A DNA stretch of 12,157 bases from Chthoniobacter sp. (GTDB lineage: Bacteria > Verrucomicrobiota > Verrucomicrobiia > Chthoniobacterales > Chthoniobacteraceae), in NCBI GenBank assembly GCA_025352865.1, contig JANXSB010000658.1, positions 1 to 12,157 on the forward strand, written 5' to 3'. Positions 1-7,057 of this stretch are shown here, one piece after another. The notes beneath the pieces are model-generated. The model did not search any database. It had not been told where the DNA came from and saw only the letters and a program-made list of their open reading frames with translations. Numbering within the stretch: position 1 is the stretch's first letter; the number at the start of each line of letters is the position of its first letter. A program made the position numbers and the translations under genes.

Positions 1-2942
1 GAGCCCGTGCCATCCACCGTCACATGGCTTACGCTGTTATCATTCTCGCCCAAAGTGAACCATCCGGCATTGGTGTTGATAGAGCCCCCGGCGGTGATGT
101 TGACCGTGCCATTGCCGCCGCCGTTGCCCGTGCGGAAGAAGTCGTTCCCGCCACCGGTGAAGGCGTTCAGGTGGGAATTTGGCCCAGTGACATTCAAAAC
201 ACCCGTTGTGACACCGCCACCGCTGCCCACTCCGCCATCCGCCACATGCACCACGTTATTCACATTAACCGTGCCGGAATTCAAAGTGAAGACTCCCGAA
301 CCACCGTTCCGCCCGACATACAGGCCCGTGCCAACAGTCACCGTGGAGTTTCCAGAAATCGTGGCCGTCCCCGTGGTCTGGCGCGAATGCCCGTTGTCAT
401 CAATGCCCACGTACAGCTCACTCCCGGTTGTGAGCGTGCCACCCGCCATGTTGAGCACACCATTGCCTCCTTCATGACCGAAACCGATCCAGCCTGCGGA
501 ACTCACCGTGCCGCCGGACAGATTGAGCGTGCCGGTGGCGGGTGTGGCCCCGCTGTTCCCGTGGCCGAAGCGAATGAAGTTGTTTTCGGAAAGAAGCGAA
601 CCTGCCCCGGAGACGGTCACAACACCACTGCCAGCGCTATTGGCCCCGTTATTGCCGCCGACATTGAATTGATCGGAGTTGGTGCGCGTAACGACACCGC
701 CATTGCTAATCGTGAGGGAACCCGTGCCGCTTTCACCGATATACATGCGACCCGTATTGGTGGTGATCTGGGAGCCCGCCCCATCAACGAGGACATCGCC
801 CTGAGAGCCGGGGTCAATAGCAGCCCGGAACCACCAGTTGTACAGCACCTTGCCACCCGTGGTGACGTTGAGCTTGGCGGTGCTGCCGCCTTTCCAGCCG
901 AGCAGGAGGTCACCGCCGCCAGATGCGAGATGCTGGAAGGTGCCGCCATTGGAGACATTGATCGTCCCCAAGCCACCCGCGTTGCCGTTATTGTCCCGTC
1001 CGATTGTCGTCCAGCCAGCTACGCTAAAGGTTCCCCCGCTGATATTGAGGTCGCCGAAGCCTCTGTCGCGGGCAAGATTCAACTCACCGGCAATCGTCGT
1101 CGTGCTGCCAGCGCCCGATTGATTGAACACACCTATTGAGCCCGGGTTTTGGGCTATCGACAACTTAGCGGAATTGTCGTTAAAGACCCCGTTCGTCATG
1201 TTGACCGTCCCGCTTGCGGCGCCGCCCTCACCAAGGATCGTCCAATTGCCGCCACTCGTATTTAGAGTTCCTCCGTTGATGTTCACAACACCGGTGGCAT
1301 TACCCCCGATGCGGAGTTCGTTCCCGGCATTAAGGATGCCGCCAGTGGCGATATTGACGGTGCCTGTCGGACTGTTCGCTCCGCCGGAATCCCGGCCGAT
1401 ACTTACTTCGTGGCCGGAGTTATTGACCACCGCATTGTTCACGATGTTGAGCGTGCCCGTGGCCAGCCCGTTCCAGCCGACGATAATTCCGGTGCTGGTC
1501 AGCGTCGTGCCTGCGCCTGAAAAGGTCGCCGCCCCCACGCTGCCATTGTTTTCACCTAGCGTGAACCAACCCGCATGGGTGTTGATCTTGCCGCCGCCCG
1601 AGACGTTCACCGTGCCATTGCCCCCGGACACGCCGACCCGGAAAAACTGATCCGCCGCGCCGCCCGTGAAAGCCTCGACGCTGCTATTGGCCCCGGTGAT
1701 CGTCAGCGTGCCCGTGCCGCCACCGCGCCCCACTTCCGTAACCCCTGTCGAGCGGAGGCTGCCGTTGCTCACCGTGACATTGCCGGTCGCACCGTTATTG
1801 CCCACATATAGGTCACCTGTGGTCAGGACATCGGCGGGGTTTGTAAAATTAACATTCAGGTTGCCAGTCGCGCCTCCACCGGAGCCGACATGGATCCAAC
1901 TGGAGCCAGTCAGGGTGCCGGCCGTGATATTAATGGTTCCCGTGCTGCCGACCCCCTCGGCGATCTGGATGTGATGGTTATTCAGGTTCAAACTGCCGCC
2001 CGCCTGCGTATAGGTGCCCGTCCCGCCGTTCCTGCCGACCTGCAGTTCACCAGTCAGGTTGACCGACCCATTGTTGGTAAAAGTGCCGACACTGCCAGCT
2101 CCGTCACCCAGATAAATGCTGCCCGAGCCGCCATTCATTGCGCCGCCGGCGTCGATGTTCAGCGTGCCGTTGCCGCCGCCTTGTCCGATGTTCATGTTAC
2201 CCGTGCCGTAATTGAGCACCCCGTCGCTCTTGATATTCACCGTGCCCGTCCCGCCACCCAGCGCGGCGGGATTCGCACCGACACCCATTTGCACATTGTT
2301 CGTCAGCAAATCGACAATCGCCGTGCCGGCTGCGCCCGCGCCGTCACCGACATTCAGCACGCCCGTGCTCGAATCCACGCCCACACCCAATCCGCCGGCC
2401 GCCGCACCCGCACCCAATTTCAGCGTGCCATCCTTGAGGTCCACCTCTCCGTTGCCAGCCACCGCCCCGCTGATCTTCGTGCCCACGACCAAACCAATCG
2501 AAGCGCCGGTATCCAGCAACCCGCCGGTCTGAATCGTCAGAACCGCCAGGCCCGCGCCGCCCGTCCCTTCACCCACGCGCATTTCCTGATTCAGCGTCGT
2601 CTGCGTGAGGATGCCTCCGTCAATGGTCACGGAATTGCCCCCCGCGATCGCAAAGCCGCCAGCGCCCACCAGACCCGTAGGCGTGGACATGGACCCAACG
2701 GCCCCCCCGATGTCATCGTAATTAATCGAGTGGCCGTTATTGATCGTCACGCTGTCAGTCGCATAAGTATCCGGGGCGACGCCGCCCACGTCCCACGAGG
2801 CGGGAGCGCTCCAGTTGCCGCTGACCACAATCGAGTTGAAGGCGACGGCGCGCGCGATCTGGCTCAGGGAAACGGCGAGAATTGGGACAAGGATCTTGGC
2901 TTTGAGTTTCATATTCATGGTGGCTTTGAGTTTCATATTCAT
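1..2942 (-). CDS. Secreted T5SS/PEP-CTERM-associated repeat protein, C-terminus outside window
   Basis: One uninterrupted minus-strand frame of 980 codons starts at the ATG at 2942 and is still open at the left edge. The N-terminus is basic, then hydrophobic (KILVPILAVSLSQIARAVA), a typical Sec signal peptide with likely cleavage after AVA near residue 34. The rest is Gly/Thr/Asn/Val-rich with many repeats of about 20-50 residues of the form IGxxxGGTGTVNIxGGxLxT, as in the T5SS/PEP-CTERM-associated repeat family and autotransporter passengers. Such chains fold as a long beta-helix on or outside the cell surface. An anchor (PEP-CTERM or autotransporter barrel) would lie beyond the window and is not seen. 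A second ATG at 2918, made by a tandem duplication, is an equally possible start. No Shine-Dalgarno is evident at either. Function is unknown; adhesion or surface structure is inference. Confidence 0.9.
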   Translation of the reverse strand, partial: MNMKLKATMNMKLKAKILVPILAVSLSQIARAVAFNSIVVSGNWSAPASWDVGGVAPDTYATDSVTINNGHSINYDDIGGAVGSMSTPTGLVGAGGFAIAGGNSVTIDGGILTQTTLNQEMRVGEGTGGAGLAVLTIQTGGLLDTGASIGLVVGTKISGAVAGNGEVDLKDGTLKLGAGAAAGGLGVGVDSSTGVLNVGDGAGAAGTAIVDLLTNNVQMGVGANPAALGGGTGTVNIKSDGVLNYGTGNMNIGQGGGNGTLNIDAGGAMNGGSGSIYLGDGAGSVGTFTNNGSVNLTGELQVGRNGGTGTYTQAGGSLNLNNHHIQIAEGVGSTGTINITAGTLTGSSWIHVGSGGGATGNLNVNFTNPADVLTTGDLYVGNNGATGNVTVSNGSLRSTGVTEVGRGGGTGTLTITGANSSVEAFTGGAADQFFRVGVSGGNGTVNVSGGGKINTHAGWFTLGENNGSVGAATFSGAGTTLTSTGIIVGWNGLATGTLNIVNNAVVNNSGHEVSIGRDSGGANSPTGTVNIATGGILNAGNELRIGGNATGVVNINGGTLNTSGGNWTILGEGGAASGTVNMTNGVFNDNSAKLSIAQNPGSIGVFNQSGAGSTTTIAGELNLARDRGFGDLNISGGTFSVAGWTTIGRDNNGNAGGLGTINVSNGGTFQHLASGGGDLLLGWKGGSTAKLNVTTGGKVLYNWWFRAAIDPGSQGDVLVDGAGSQITTNTGRMYIGESGTGSLTISNGGVVTRTNSDQFNVGGNNGANSAGSGVVTVSGAGSLLSENNFIRFGHGNSGATPATGTLNLSGGTVSSAGWIGFGHEGGNGVLNMAGGTLTTGSELYVGIDDNGHSRQTTGTATISGNSTVTVGTGLYVGRNGGSGVFTLNSGTVNVNNVVHVADGGVGSGGGVTTGVLNVTGPNSHLNAFTGGGNDFFRTGNGGGNGTVNITAGGSINTNAGWFTLGENDNSVSHVTVDGTG
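2895..2942 (-). repeat. 24-bp tandem duplication over the start codon
   Basis: The first 48 coding bases are two direct copies of a 24-nt unit that differ only in their last two bases. They encode MNMKLKAT and then MNMKLKAK. Each copy carries two ATG codons, so there are four in-frame candidate starts. The unit is a multiple of three, so the frame is kept. The second copy flows straight into the hydrophobic signal-peptide core, which makes it the likely ancestral start. Confidence 0.9.
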
Positions 2943-2953
2943 GGGAGATTTTG

Positions 2954-2971
2954 ATCATCTAATAAGATGAT
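2954..2971 (-). promoter_or_regulatory. 5'-UTR hairpin upstream of the repeat protein
   Basis: A perfect 7-bp inverted repeat (ATCATCT / AGATGAT) with a 4-nt loop ends about 11 bases before the first ATG at 2942. It would lie within the short leader made by the predicted promoter at 2980-3008. It could stabilise the mRNA, hide or expose the ribosome site, or be an operator. No U-tract follows, so it is not an intrinsic terminator. Confidence 0.45.
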
Positions 2972-2979
2972 TTGGCTTG

Positions 2980-3008
2980 TTCATACTTAGTTTTCACCCG
3001 ACTGTCCA
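2980..3008 (-). promoter_or_regulatory. Probable sigma70-type promoter for the repeat protein
   Basis: On the minus strand TGGACA (5 of 6 matches to TTGACA) is followed after exactly 17 bases by TATGAA (4 of 6 matches to TATAAT). A start site near 2973 would give a leader of about 30 nt containing the hairpin at 2954-2971. The flanking bases are AT-richer than the surrounding DNA. Confidence 0.5.
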
Positions 3009-3081
3009 GAAAAATCTTTGCATCCGTTATTTCACCTTGCGACCCCACCGAAACGCTGGCCTTCCTCGCACCGTCCCCCTT

Positions 3082-3345
3082 TCACCCGCCATCCAGCGGA
3101 CCCCGCACCGCCAGCCCCGGCTGATTCATCACATGCGTGTAAATCTGCGTCGTACTCACATCCCGGTGCCCCAGTAGCTCCTGCACTGTGCGGATGTCCC
3201 GCCCCGCCTCCAGCAGATGCGTGGCAAAACTATGCCGCAGCACATGCGGCGTCACCGGCTTCGCCTGCCCGGCCGCACGCCCCACGCCCGCGACCGCCCG
3301 CTGCAGCTCCTTTGGCATCCGCAGAAGCTCGTGTAAGTCTGCGTG
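3082..3345 (-). pseudogene. C-terminal remnant of an integron-integrase-like tyrosine recombinase
   Basis: The frame ending in the TGA at 3082 encodes the end of a tyrosine recombinase: LQRAV, VTPHVLRHSFATHLLEAG, DIRTVQELLGH, STTQIYTHV, then VRGPLDGG. The box II His and Arg (HVLRH), the LGH histidine and the nucleophilic Tyr (QIYTHV) are all present. The ending VRxPLD and the DIRTVQELLGH block resemble integron integrases (IntI) more than XerC/XerD. Only about 75-88 residues are recognisable, against about 320 or more for a full enzyme. The core-binding N-domain and the first catalytic Arg are missing, and the frame upstream runs into the next gene's coding sequence antiphase. It is a dead fragment left by deletion or rearrangement. 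No attC or attI site was recognised around it. Confidence 0.75.
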
Positions 3346-3382
3346 GTCATCGGGAACTGGAGCGTGTCCGCATTTCGCCTCT

Positions 3383-4183
3383 CTAATTGACCCAGATGCC
3401 GCGATAGACGCGCTGCGGGGCGGGCTGGGGCTCGGTGCTGCGGGGGAAGCCGTGGCCGGGGAGGAGGCCGAGGGCGCTGAGGGTTTCGAGGTCGAGGCGG
3501 CCGGTGAGGGTGAGGCGGGTGGCGCGCTGGTAGGTGAGGAGCGCCTCCTCGGTGGCGAGGCCGGGGAGGCCGTCGATGATGTCGCGGTAGAAGCCGCGAC
3601 CGGTGAGGCTGCGCTGGGCGCGGAGGAGGATCTGCTGCTGGACGGAGCGCGGGGCGGTGGCGTAGGGGGTGCGGGCGAAGAGGACGGGGAAGTCTTCGCC
3701 GGGCGCATCGAGCGGGGCGGGCGGGCGGACGACGGAGGGATCGCGCGCGGCCGACGGTGCGTAGGGCTCCGGGGTGATGCGGGCGTCGGGTGCGGTGGCG
3801 CGGCGTCGGGCTTCTTCATGCTCGAGAAAGGCGCGGTCGGTATCGTTGGCGGATTCGTCTTTGCGCAGGTCGGTGGGCGGCTTTTTCGCGGGCGCGAGTG
3901 TGGCGGCTGGGGCGGGCGGCGGGGCGACTTGCGGGGCGGGTTTGCCTGCGCCGGCGAGCGCGGCGAGCGTTTCCTTGTTGAGCGCGCCGGTGACTTCGAG
4001 GCCGTTGCGGATCTGGTAGCGGCGGATGGCGGCGGTGGTTTCGGGCGAGGCCTGGCCGTTGGCGTCGCCGTAGAAAAAGCCCTGGGTTTTCAACTCGCTC
4101 TGGACTCCGCGGAGCTGGTCGTCGGCGAAAGCGGCGGTGGCGAGAAGCAGCGGGAGGGCAAAGAGGGAGACGGTTATTTTCAT
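3383..4183 (-). CDS. Secreted protein with two peptidoglycan-binding-like domains
   Basis: The 266-residue product begins with a clear signal peptide (MKITVSLFALPLLLATAAFA, cleavage after AFA at residue 20). A first PG_binding_1-like domain spans about residues 22-76 (LKTQGFFYGDANGQASPETTAA, AIRRYQIRNGL). A Pro/Ala-rich linker follows to about 175, then a second copy at about 181-241 (RSLTGRGFYRDIIDGLPG, LTYQRATRL). These domains usually tether proteins to the cell wall or assist hydrolases. No catalytic domain is seen. The frame also opens at an ATG at 4219, directly after the amidase stop codon, but that adds 12 polar residues before the signal peptide, so 4183 is preferred. It is the last gene of the co-directional run and probably works with the amidase upstream. 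Confidence 0.85.
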   Translation of the reverse strand: MKITVSLFALPLLLATAAFADDQLRGVQSELKTQGFFYGDANGQASPETTAAIRRYQIRNGLEVTGALNKETLAALAGAGKPAPQVAPPPAPAATLAPAKKPPTDLRKDESANDTDRAFLEHEEARRRATAPDARITPEPYAPSAARDPSVVRPPAPLDAPGEDFPVLFARTPYATAPRSVQQQILLRAQRSLTGRGFYRDIIDGLPGLATEEALLTYQRATRLTLTGRLDLETLSALGLLPGHGFPRSTEPQPAPQRVYRGIWVN

Positions 4184-4219
4184 CGCGGTGAACTCAGACG
4201 CGCGGGACGGCGGGCGCAT

Positions 4220-5122
4220 TCAATGCGCGGTCTGCGCGAGTTTCTCGGGCGGCTTGGCCGGGCGCGGGCGCGTCTTCTGGTAGGTCATCACGCCCTCGGC
4301 GATGGCTTTGGCGAGGCGGTCGCGGTACTCGGTGTTGGCGATGAGGCGAGCGTCGAGCGGGTTATTGATGAAGCCGCCCTCGACGAGCACGGCGGGGCAG
4401 CGGGTGTGGCGGACCACGTAAAGTTCGCGGGCCTTGATGCCGCGGTTTGCGGCGTCGGTGCGGGTGACGAGCGAGGTCTGGATGTAGCCGGCGAGGTCTT
4501 CGCCCACGTCGGTGGATGCGGGCTCGGGTTTGTTGAAGAATCCGATCCACGTCCACGCGCTTTCCGGCGGCACTTTCGCGGTGGCGTAGAATGTTTCCAC
4601 GCCCGTGGCGGCACTGTCGTGCGAGTGGTTGAAATGGATGCTGAGGAATATCGCGTTGTCGATTTTGTTGGCGATGGCGGCGCGCTCGGAGAGGGGGACG
4701 TAGGTGTCGTCGCGCCGGGTCAGGATGGTGGGGAAATTGAAAGCGCCGAGCAGTTTCTCGACGCGGAGTGCGAGGTCGAGGGTGAGGTCTTTTTCCTGGA
4801 GCCCGTTGCCCCGCGCGCCTTCGTCGATGCCCCCGTGGCCGGGGTCGATGACGACGGTGGCAAACGCGGGATTGAGCGCGGAATCGAGGCGGGTTTCGAG
4901 CGTCGGTCCTTCGTCGGGCGCGACGATGAAAGTCAGGCACCCACCCAGCACCACCAGACCGACGCATGGCATGGCGTTCCTCATGCGAAAAAGCTGGCAC
5001 ATTCTGCCGAGAAAGCCAGAGCGGCGGAGCTTCGCGGTGGAATGGCTCTTCATGGCCGGGTTTGACGCGGTGCCGGCCTCCGGCATTCGCGTGAAAAGGC
5101 TGAGTTGGTTCGGATCGTCCAC
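4220..5122 (-). CDS. N-acetylmuramoyl-L-alanine amidase (Amidase_3 family)
   Basis: This zinc hydrolase cleaves the bond between N-acetylmuramic acid and L-alanine in peptidoglycan. The Amidase_3 domain covers about residues 87-285 of the 300. Zinc ligands are visible as His96 (VIDPGHGG), Glu110 (LQEKDLT) and His163 (SIHFNH). The catalytic Glu is Glu248 (VLVEGGFINN), so the enzyme should be active. The start is uncertain: GTG at 5122 gives the longest frame, ATG at 5053 and ATG at 4984 are alternatives. The 4984 start places a short hydrophobic stretch ending LGGC (Cys62 of the long form) at the N-terminus, which resembles a lipobox, so a periplasmic lipoprotein is possible. It lies 13 bp after the prcA stop and abuts the next gene's frame, suggesting one transcript. 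Confidence 0.92.
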   Translation of the reverse strand: MDDPNQLSLFTRMPEAGTASNPAMKSHSTAKLRRSGFLGRMCQLFRMRNAMPCVGLVVLGGCLTFIVAPDEGPTLETRLDSALNPAFATVVIDPGHGGIDEGARGNGLQEKDLTLDLALRVEKLLGAFNFPTILTRRDDTYVPLSERAAIANKIDNAIFLSIHFNHSHDSAATGVETFYATAKVPPESAWTWIGFFNKPEPASTDVGEDLAGYIQTSLVTRTDAANRGIKARELYVVRHTRCPAVLVEGGFINNPLDARLIANTEYRDRLAKAIAEGVMTYQKTRPRPAKPPEKLAQTAH

Positions 5123-5135
5123 GGTGGCTACTGGA

Positions 5136-5921
5136 TTATACGCGCTTTTCGAGCAAAGGGCGAATCTGCTGGTCGGCCAGCGCCCGCCAGGTCATCGGCA
5201 GTCCGGTCGTGCGTTCGAGCACAGCGGCTTCGATGGAGATGGTGGCGAGCTGTTCGTGCAGATGCAGGGCGATTTTTTCGGCGGCGGGCAGGGCGTCGTG
5301 TGGCTCATCGGCGAGCGCGAGGTGGCCGATGGCCCAGGCGTCGGCGGCGATGGCGAGCGCGTCGTCGAGCGGGCGGTGGGTGGCGTGTTTCTCGCGGAAA
5401 AAACGCTCCATCTGCGCCGTCGCGGGTGCGGTGCCGGCGATGACGCCGAACTCCTCGTGCGCCCGCCCGAACGCGCCGCCGTTGGTGTGGATCGAGCCGT
5501 CGTAGTCGAGCCGGAGAAACAGATTCGGCGCACCGTTTCGACCCAGCTCCGCGAAAAGCATGCGCGCGAGATAGGGCGGGCCATAGACCTGCTCGAAGGC
5601 GGCTTTGAGCACGGGCGAGAGCGAGTAGTTCGCGAGGCGGCGCAGCGAGACATCATCCGCCGAGCGGGCGAAGCCCTCCGTGCTCGTGACCTCGATCGCC
5701 GCCATGCGCAGGCGCTCGATGTCGCCGGGGTGGCCGATCCCGCCGAGGCCGATGCGGTCGTAAATTTCAAAAAGCTTCTGCCGCTCGCGCCCGAGGGTGA
5801 AAAGCAGGATGCCATCGCGATAACTCAGCGCGGCGATGGGGCTGCCCCCGGCGAGCTGATGCTCGATGTATTCGCGCCGGTTGGCGATGGCTTCGACCCA
5901 GCGGTAGGGCTCTTCGATCAT
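5136..5921 (-). CDS. prcA: 20S proteasome alpha-type subunit
   Basis: The 261-residue product resembles actinobacterial PrcA along its length. It has an N-terminal helix (EEPYRWVEAIANRREYIEHQ), strands SPIAALSYRDGILLFT, the block LFEIYDRIGLGGIGHPGDIE (actinobacterial KISELYDRVGFAAAGKFNEFD), the region LANYSLSPVLKAAFEQ, and RLDYDGSIHTNGGAFG (compare ITYDGSI). Alpha subunits are non-catalytic; they form the outer rings that gate the PrcB chamber and dock an ATPase. The length fits the family. Usually prcA directly follows prcB, but here 1.4 kb of toxin-antitoxin and unknown genes lie between. The ATG at 5921 is 27 bp after the toxin gene stop. No clear Shine-Dalgarno is seen. Confidence 0.9.
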   Translation of the reverse strand: MIEEPYRWVEAIANRREYIEHQLAGGSPIAALSYRDGILLFTLGRERQKLFEIYDRIGLGGIGHPGDIERLRMAAIEVTSTEGFARSADDVSLRRLANYSLSPVLKAAFEQVYGPPYLARMLFAELGRNGAPNLFLRLDYDGSIHTNGGAFGRAHEEFGVIAGTAPATAQMERFFREKHATHRPLDDALAIAADAWAIGHLALADEPHDALPAAEKIALHLHEQLATISIEAAVLERTTGLPMTWRALADQQIRPLLEKRV

Positions 5922-5948
5922 GGATTAGGATTGCGCTGGAGTTATCTC

Positions 5949-6203
5949 CTATCGGTCGGCGGGTTTGATCGCCAAAACTTTGACGTGCCGATCCGGGAAA
6001 TCGATCCAGAAGTGGATCGAATAACCGCAAAAGACACTGATCTCAGTACGTCGCCCGATCTTGTCATATTCGTGGTAGTCGGAAAATCGATCCGGGTTCA
6101 AACGCAGGTTGGCGAAGTGGTTGAGCAGGCGCGTTCGGCTTCGTTTCGGGATGGAATCGAGAACCTCGATGGCCTCCAAATCGACGAGGAGCCGGTAATT
6201 CAT
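5949..6203 (-). CDS. RelE/ParE-superfamily toxin
   Basis: The small basic protein of 84 residues (MNYRLLVDLEAIEVLDSIPKRS at the N-terminus, RRTEISVFCGYSIHFWIDF later, VKVLAIKPADR at the end) has the helix-then-beta-sheet layout of RelE/ParE toxins. Assignment rests on fold pattern, size and context rather than on a firm motif, so whether it is an mRNA interferase or a gyrase poison is open. It starts 2 bp after the stop of a 64-residue antitoxin-like gene, the normal antitoxin-first order, and ends 27 bp before prcA. Confidence 0.75.
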   Translation of the reverse strand: MNYRLLVDLEAIEVLDSIPKRSRTRLLNHFANLRLNPDRFSDYHEYDKIGRRTEISVFCGYSIHFWIDFPDRHVKVLAIKPADR

Positions 6204-6205
6204 CC

Positions 6206-6400
6206 TTACTCGGAGTAGCGCTTGCGCAAATCATCGAGTTCGACCCAGTGCGACGGATCAGTGTCGTCAATCTTCCGTGCCAGCGTGTGTTTGAAATTTT
6301 CGTCCTGTTCGGTCTGTCGCGAAATGAGATAGGCGATCAGTTCACGCTGTTCGCTAGCGTCCAAATGCGTGGCCTGGTCTTTGAGTTGAGCGAGTGACAT
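6206..6400 (-). CDS. Antitoxin of the RelE/ParE-like pair
   Basis: This is a 64-residue acidic helical protein: MSLAQLKDQATHLDASEQRE, then LIAYLISRQTEQDENFKHTL, then a C-terminal tail with DPSHWVELDDLRKRYSE. Short proteins of the LxxLDxxEQxELIxYL kind ending in a charged tail are typical addiction-module antitoxins paired with RelE/ParE toxins. The N-terminus would bind DNA or dimerise and the tail would wrap the toxin. It ends 2 bp before the toxin ATG, so translation is likely coupled. It follows the unknown gene at 6423-6710 by 22 bp. Confidence 0.72.
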   Translation of the reverse strand: MSLAQLKDQATHLDASEQRELIAYLISRQTEQDENFKHTLARKIDDTDPSHWVELDDLRKRYSE

Positions 6401-6422
6401 AGCGGAATTCTAGTTAGGCGGG

Positions 6423-6710
6423 TTAATTTTTGAGATAACGGTCAATCAAGGTGAGCATGTATGACGAATTGACGGTGCAATCGTGATAATCTGTCGTGGT
6501 AAAAGAGCCATATTTTTCAAATCGGTCGAGAACGACATCAACGCGTCGCCGTGTCTCACGTCTAACTTTATTTCGGGGAAGAAGTGTGAACTCCAAACAG
6601 CCGTCGACGACACACACAACAAAGCTGCTCCTGCCAGCGCGCGTGCGCACTTCCCGACCATCCAGCGATTGGCAAAACGCCAGAAAGCTGTGCGTAGAAA
6701 TTCGTTCCAT
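6423..6710 (-). CDS. Small hypothetical protein between two toxin-antitoxin modules
   Basis: This is a 95-residue frame from the ATG at 6710 to the TAA at 6423. I do not recognise the family with confidence. The protein has an N-terminal MERISTHSFLAFCQSLDGRE, a beta-rich centre (SSFVVCVVDGCLEFTLLPRN), a basic stretch RRETRRRVDVVLDRF and a helical end TVNSSYMLTLIDRYLKN. It has no signal peptide or membrane segment. The composition reads as a soluble globular alpha/beta protein and not as a shadow frame. The DNA here is clearly AT-richer than the proteasome genes, which suggests recent acquisition, perhaps together with the flanking toxin-antitoxin modules. A third antitoxin-like or defence role is only a guess. 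Confidence 0.6.
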   Translation of the reverse strand: MERISTHSFLAFCQSLDGREVRTRAGRSSFVVCVVDGCLEFTLLPRNKVRRETRRRVDVVLDRFEKYGSFTTTDYHDCTVNSSYMLTLIDRYLKN

Positions 6711-6796
6711 AATATTCTTGGTGTAATGCAGCTAAAATCTTATTGGCGATGGTTCTTGAAAATAGCATGCATGATTCGGAATAAGATCTTACTCAA

Positions 6797-7057
6797 TCAA
6801 TAGTGATTTCGCAGATTGGAGATTTCAATGGCCTGTTCCGTTACGCGGTAGAGAAAGCGGTGTTCACCGTCGATGCGGCGCGACCACCAGCCGGTCAGTT
6901 GATGTTTCAAGGGCTCGGGTTTGCCGATGCCTTCGTAGGGGCTGCGGCGAACGTCTTTGATGAGCTGGTTGATGCGGCGCAACATCGAGCGGTCGGTGTC
7001 CTGCCAGTAGAGGTAGTCTTCCCATGCTTCGTCGGAAAAGATGAGCTTGCGCCTCAT
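6797..7057 (-). CDS. yoeB: YoeB-family toxin (mRNA interferase)
   Basis: The 86-residue product matches E. coli YoeB along its whole length: AWEDYLYWQDTD, INQLIKDVRRSPYEGIGKPE, PLKHQLTGWWSRRI, GEHRFLY and a C-terminal NHY. The catalytic residues are kept: Glu48 (KPEPLKH), Arg67 (EHR), His85 and Tyr86, equivalent to E46, R65, H83 and Y84 of E. coli YoeB. The toxin binds the ribosomal A site and cuts mRNA during translation. Its ATG overlaps the yefM stop by 4 bp. It appears intact and probably functional. Confidence 0.95.
   Translation of the reverse strand: MRRKLIFSDEAWEDYLYWQDTDRSMLRRINQLIKDVRRSPYEGIGKPEPLKHQLTGWWSRRIDGEHRFLYRVTEQAIEISNLRNHY

Noticed and set aside
24..1139. Plus-strand frame of 371 codons, and others up to 2954, opposite the repeat protein
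   Set aside because: They lack domain features and read as antisense of the Gly/Thr/Val-rich repeats. The minus-strand frame is continuous from a signal peptide and shows clear family repeats.
100..2800. Repetitive DNA considered as a CRISPR array
   Set aside because: The repeats are degenerate, vary in spacing and lie in frame within one long coding sequence; there are no identical direct repeats with unique spacers.
3346..3819. Upstream extension of the recombinase fragment frame
   Set aside because: Beyond about 3345 the frame is an out-of-phase reading of the peptidoglycan-binding gene, rich in Ser/Pro/Ala, with no recombinase similarity.
3188..5065. Plus-strand frame of 625 codons
   Set aside because: It is antisense to the peptidoglycan-binding and amidase genes, which have recognisable domains; its Gly/Arg/Glu-rich composition is typical of a GC-rich shadow frame.
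5135..5140. Perfect TATAAT on the minus strand at the end of prcA, as a promoter for the amidase
   Set aside because: It spans the prcA stop codon and no acceptable -35 hexamer lies 16-18 bases upstream; read as chance.
4704..6218. Plus-strand frame of 504 codons
   Set aside because: It is antisense to the amidase, prcA and the toxin gene and carries no recognisable domain.
6782..6791. Palindrome TAAGATCTTA downstream of yoeB as a terminator
   Set aside because: The arms are only 5 bp with no loop and no following U-tract; unlikely to end transcription.
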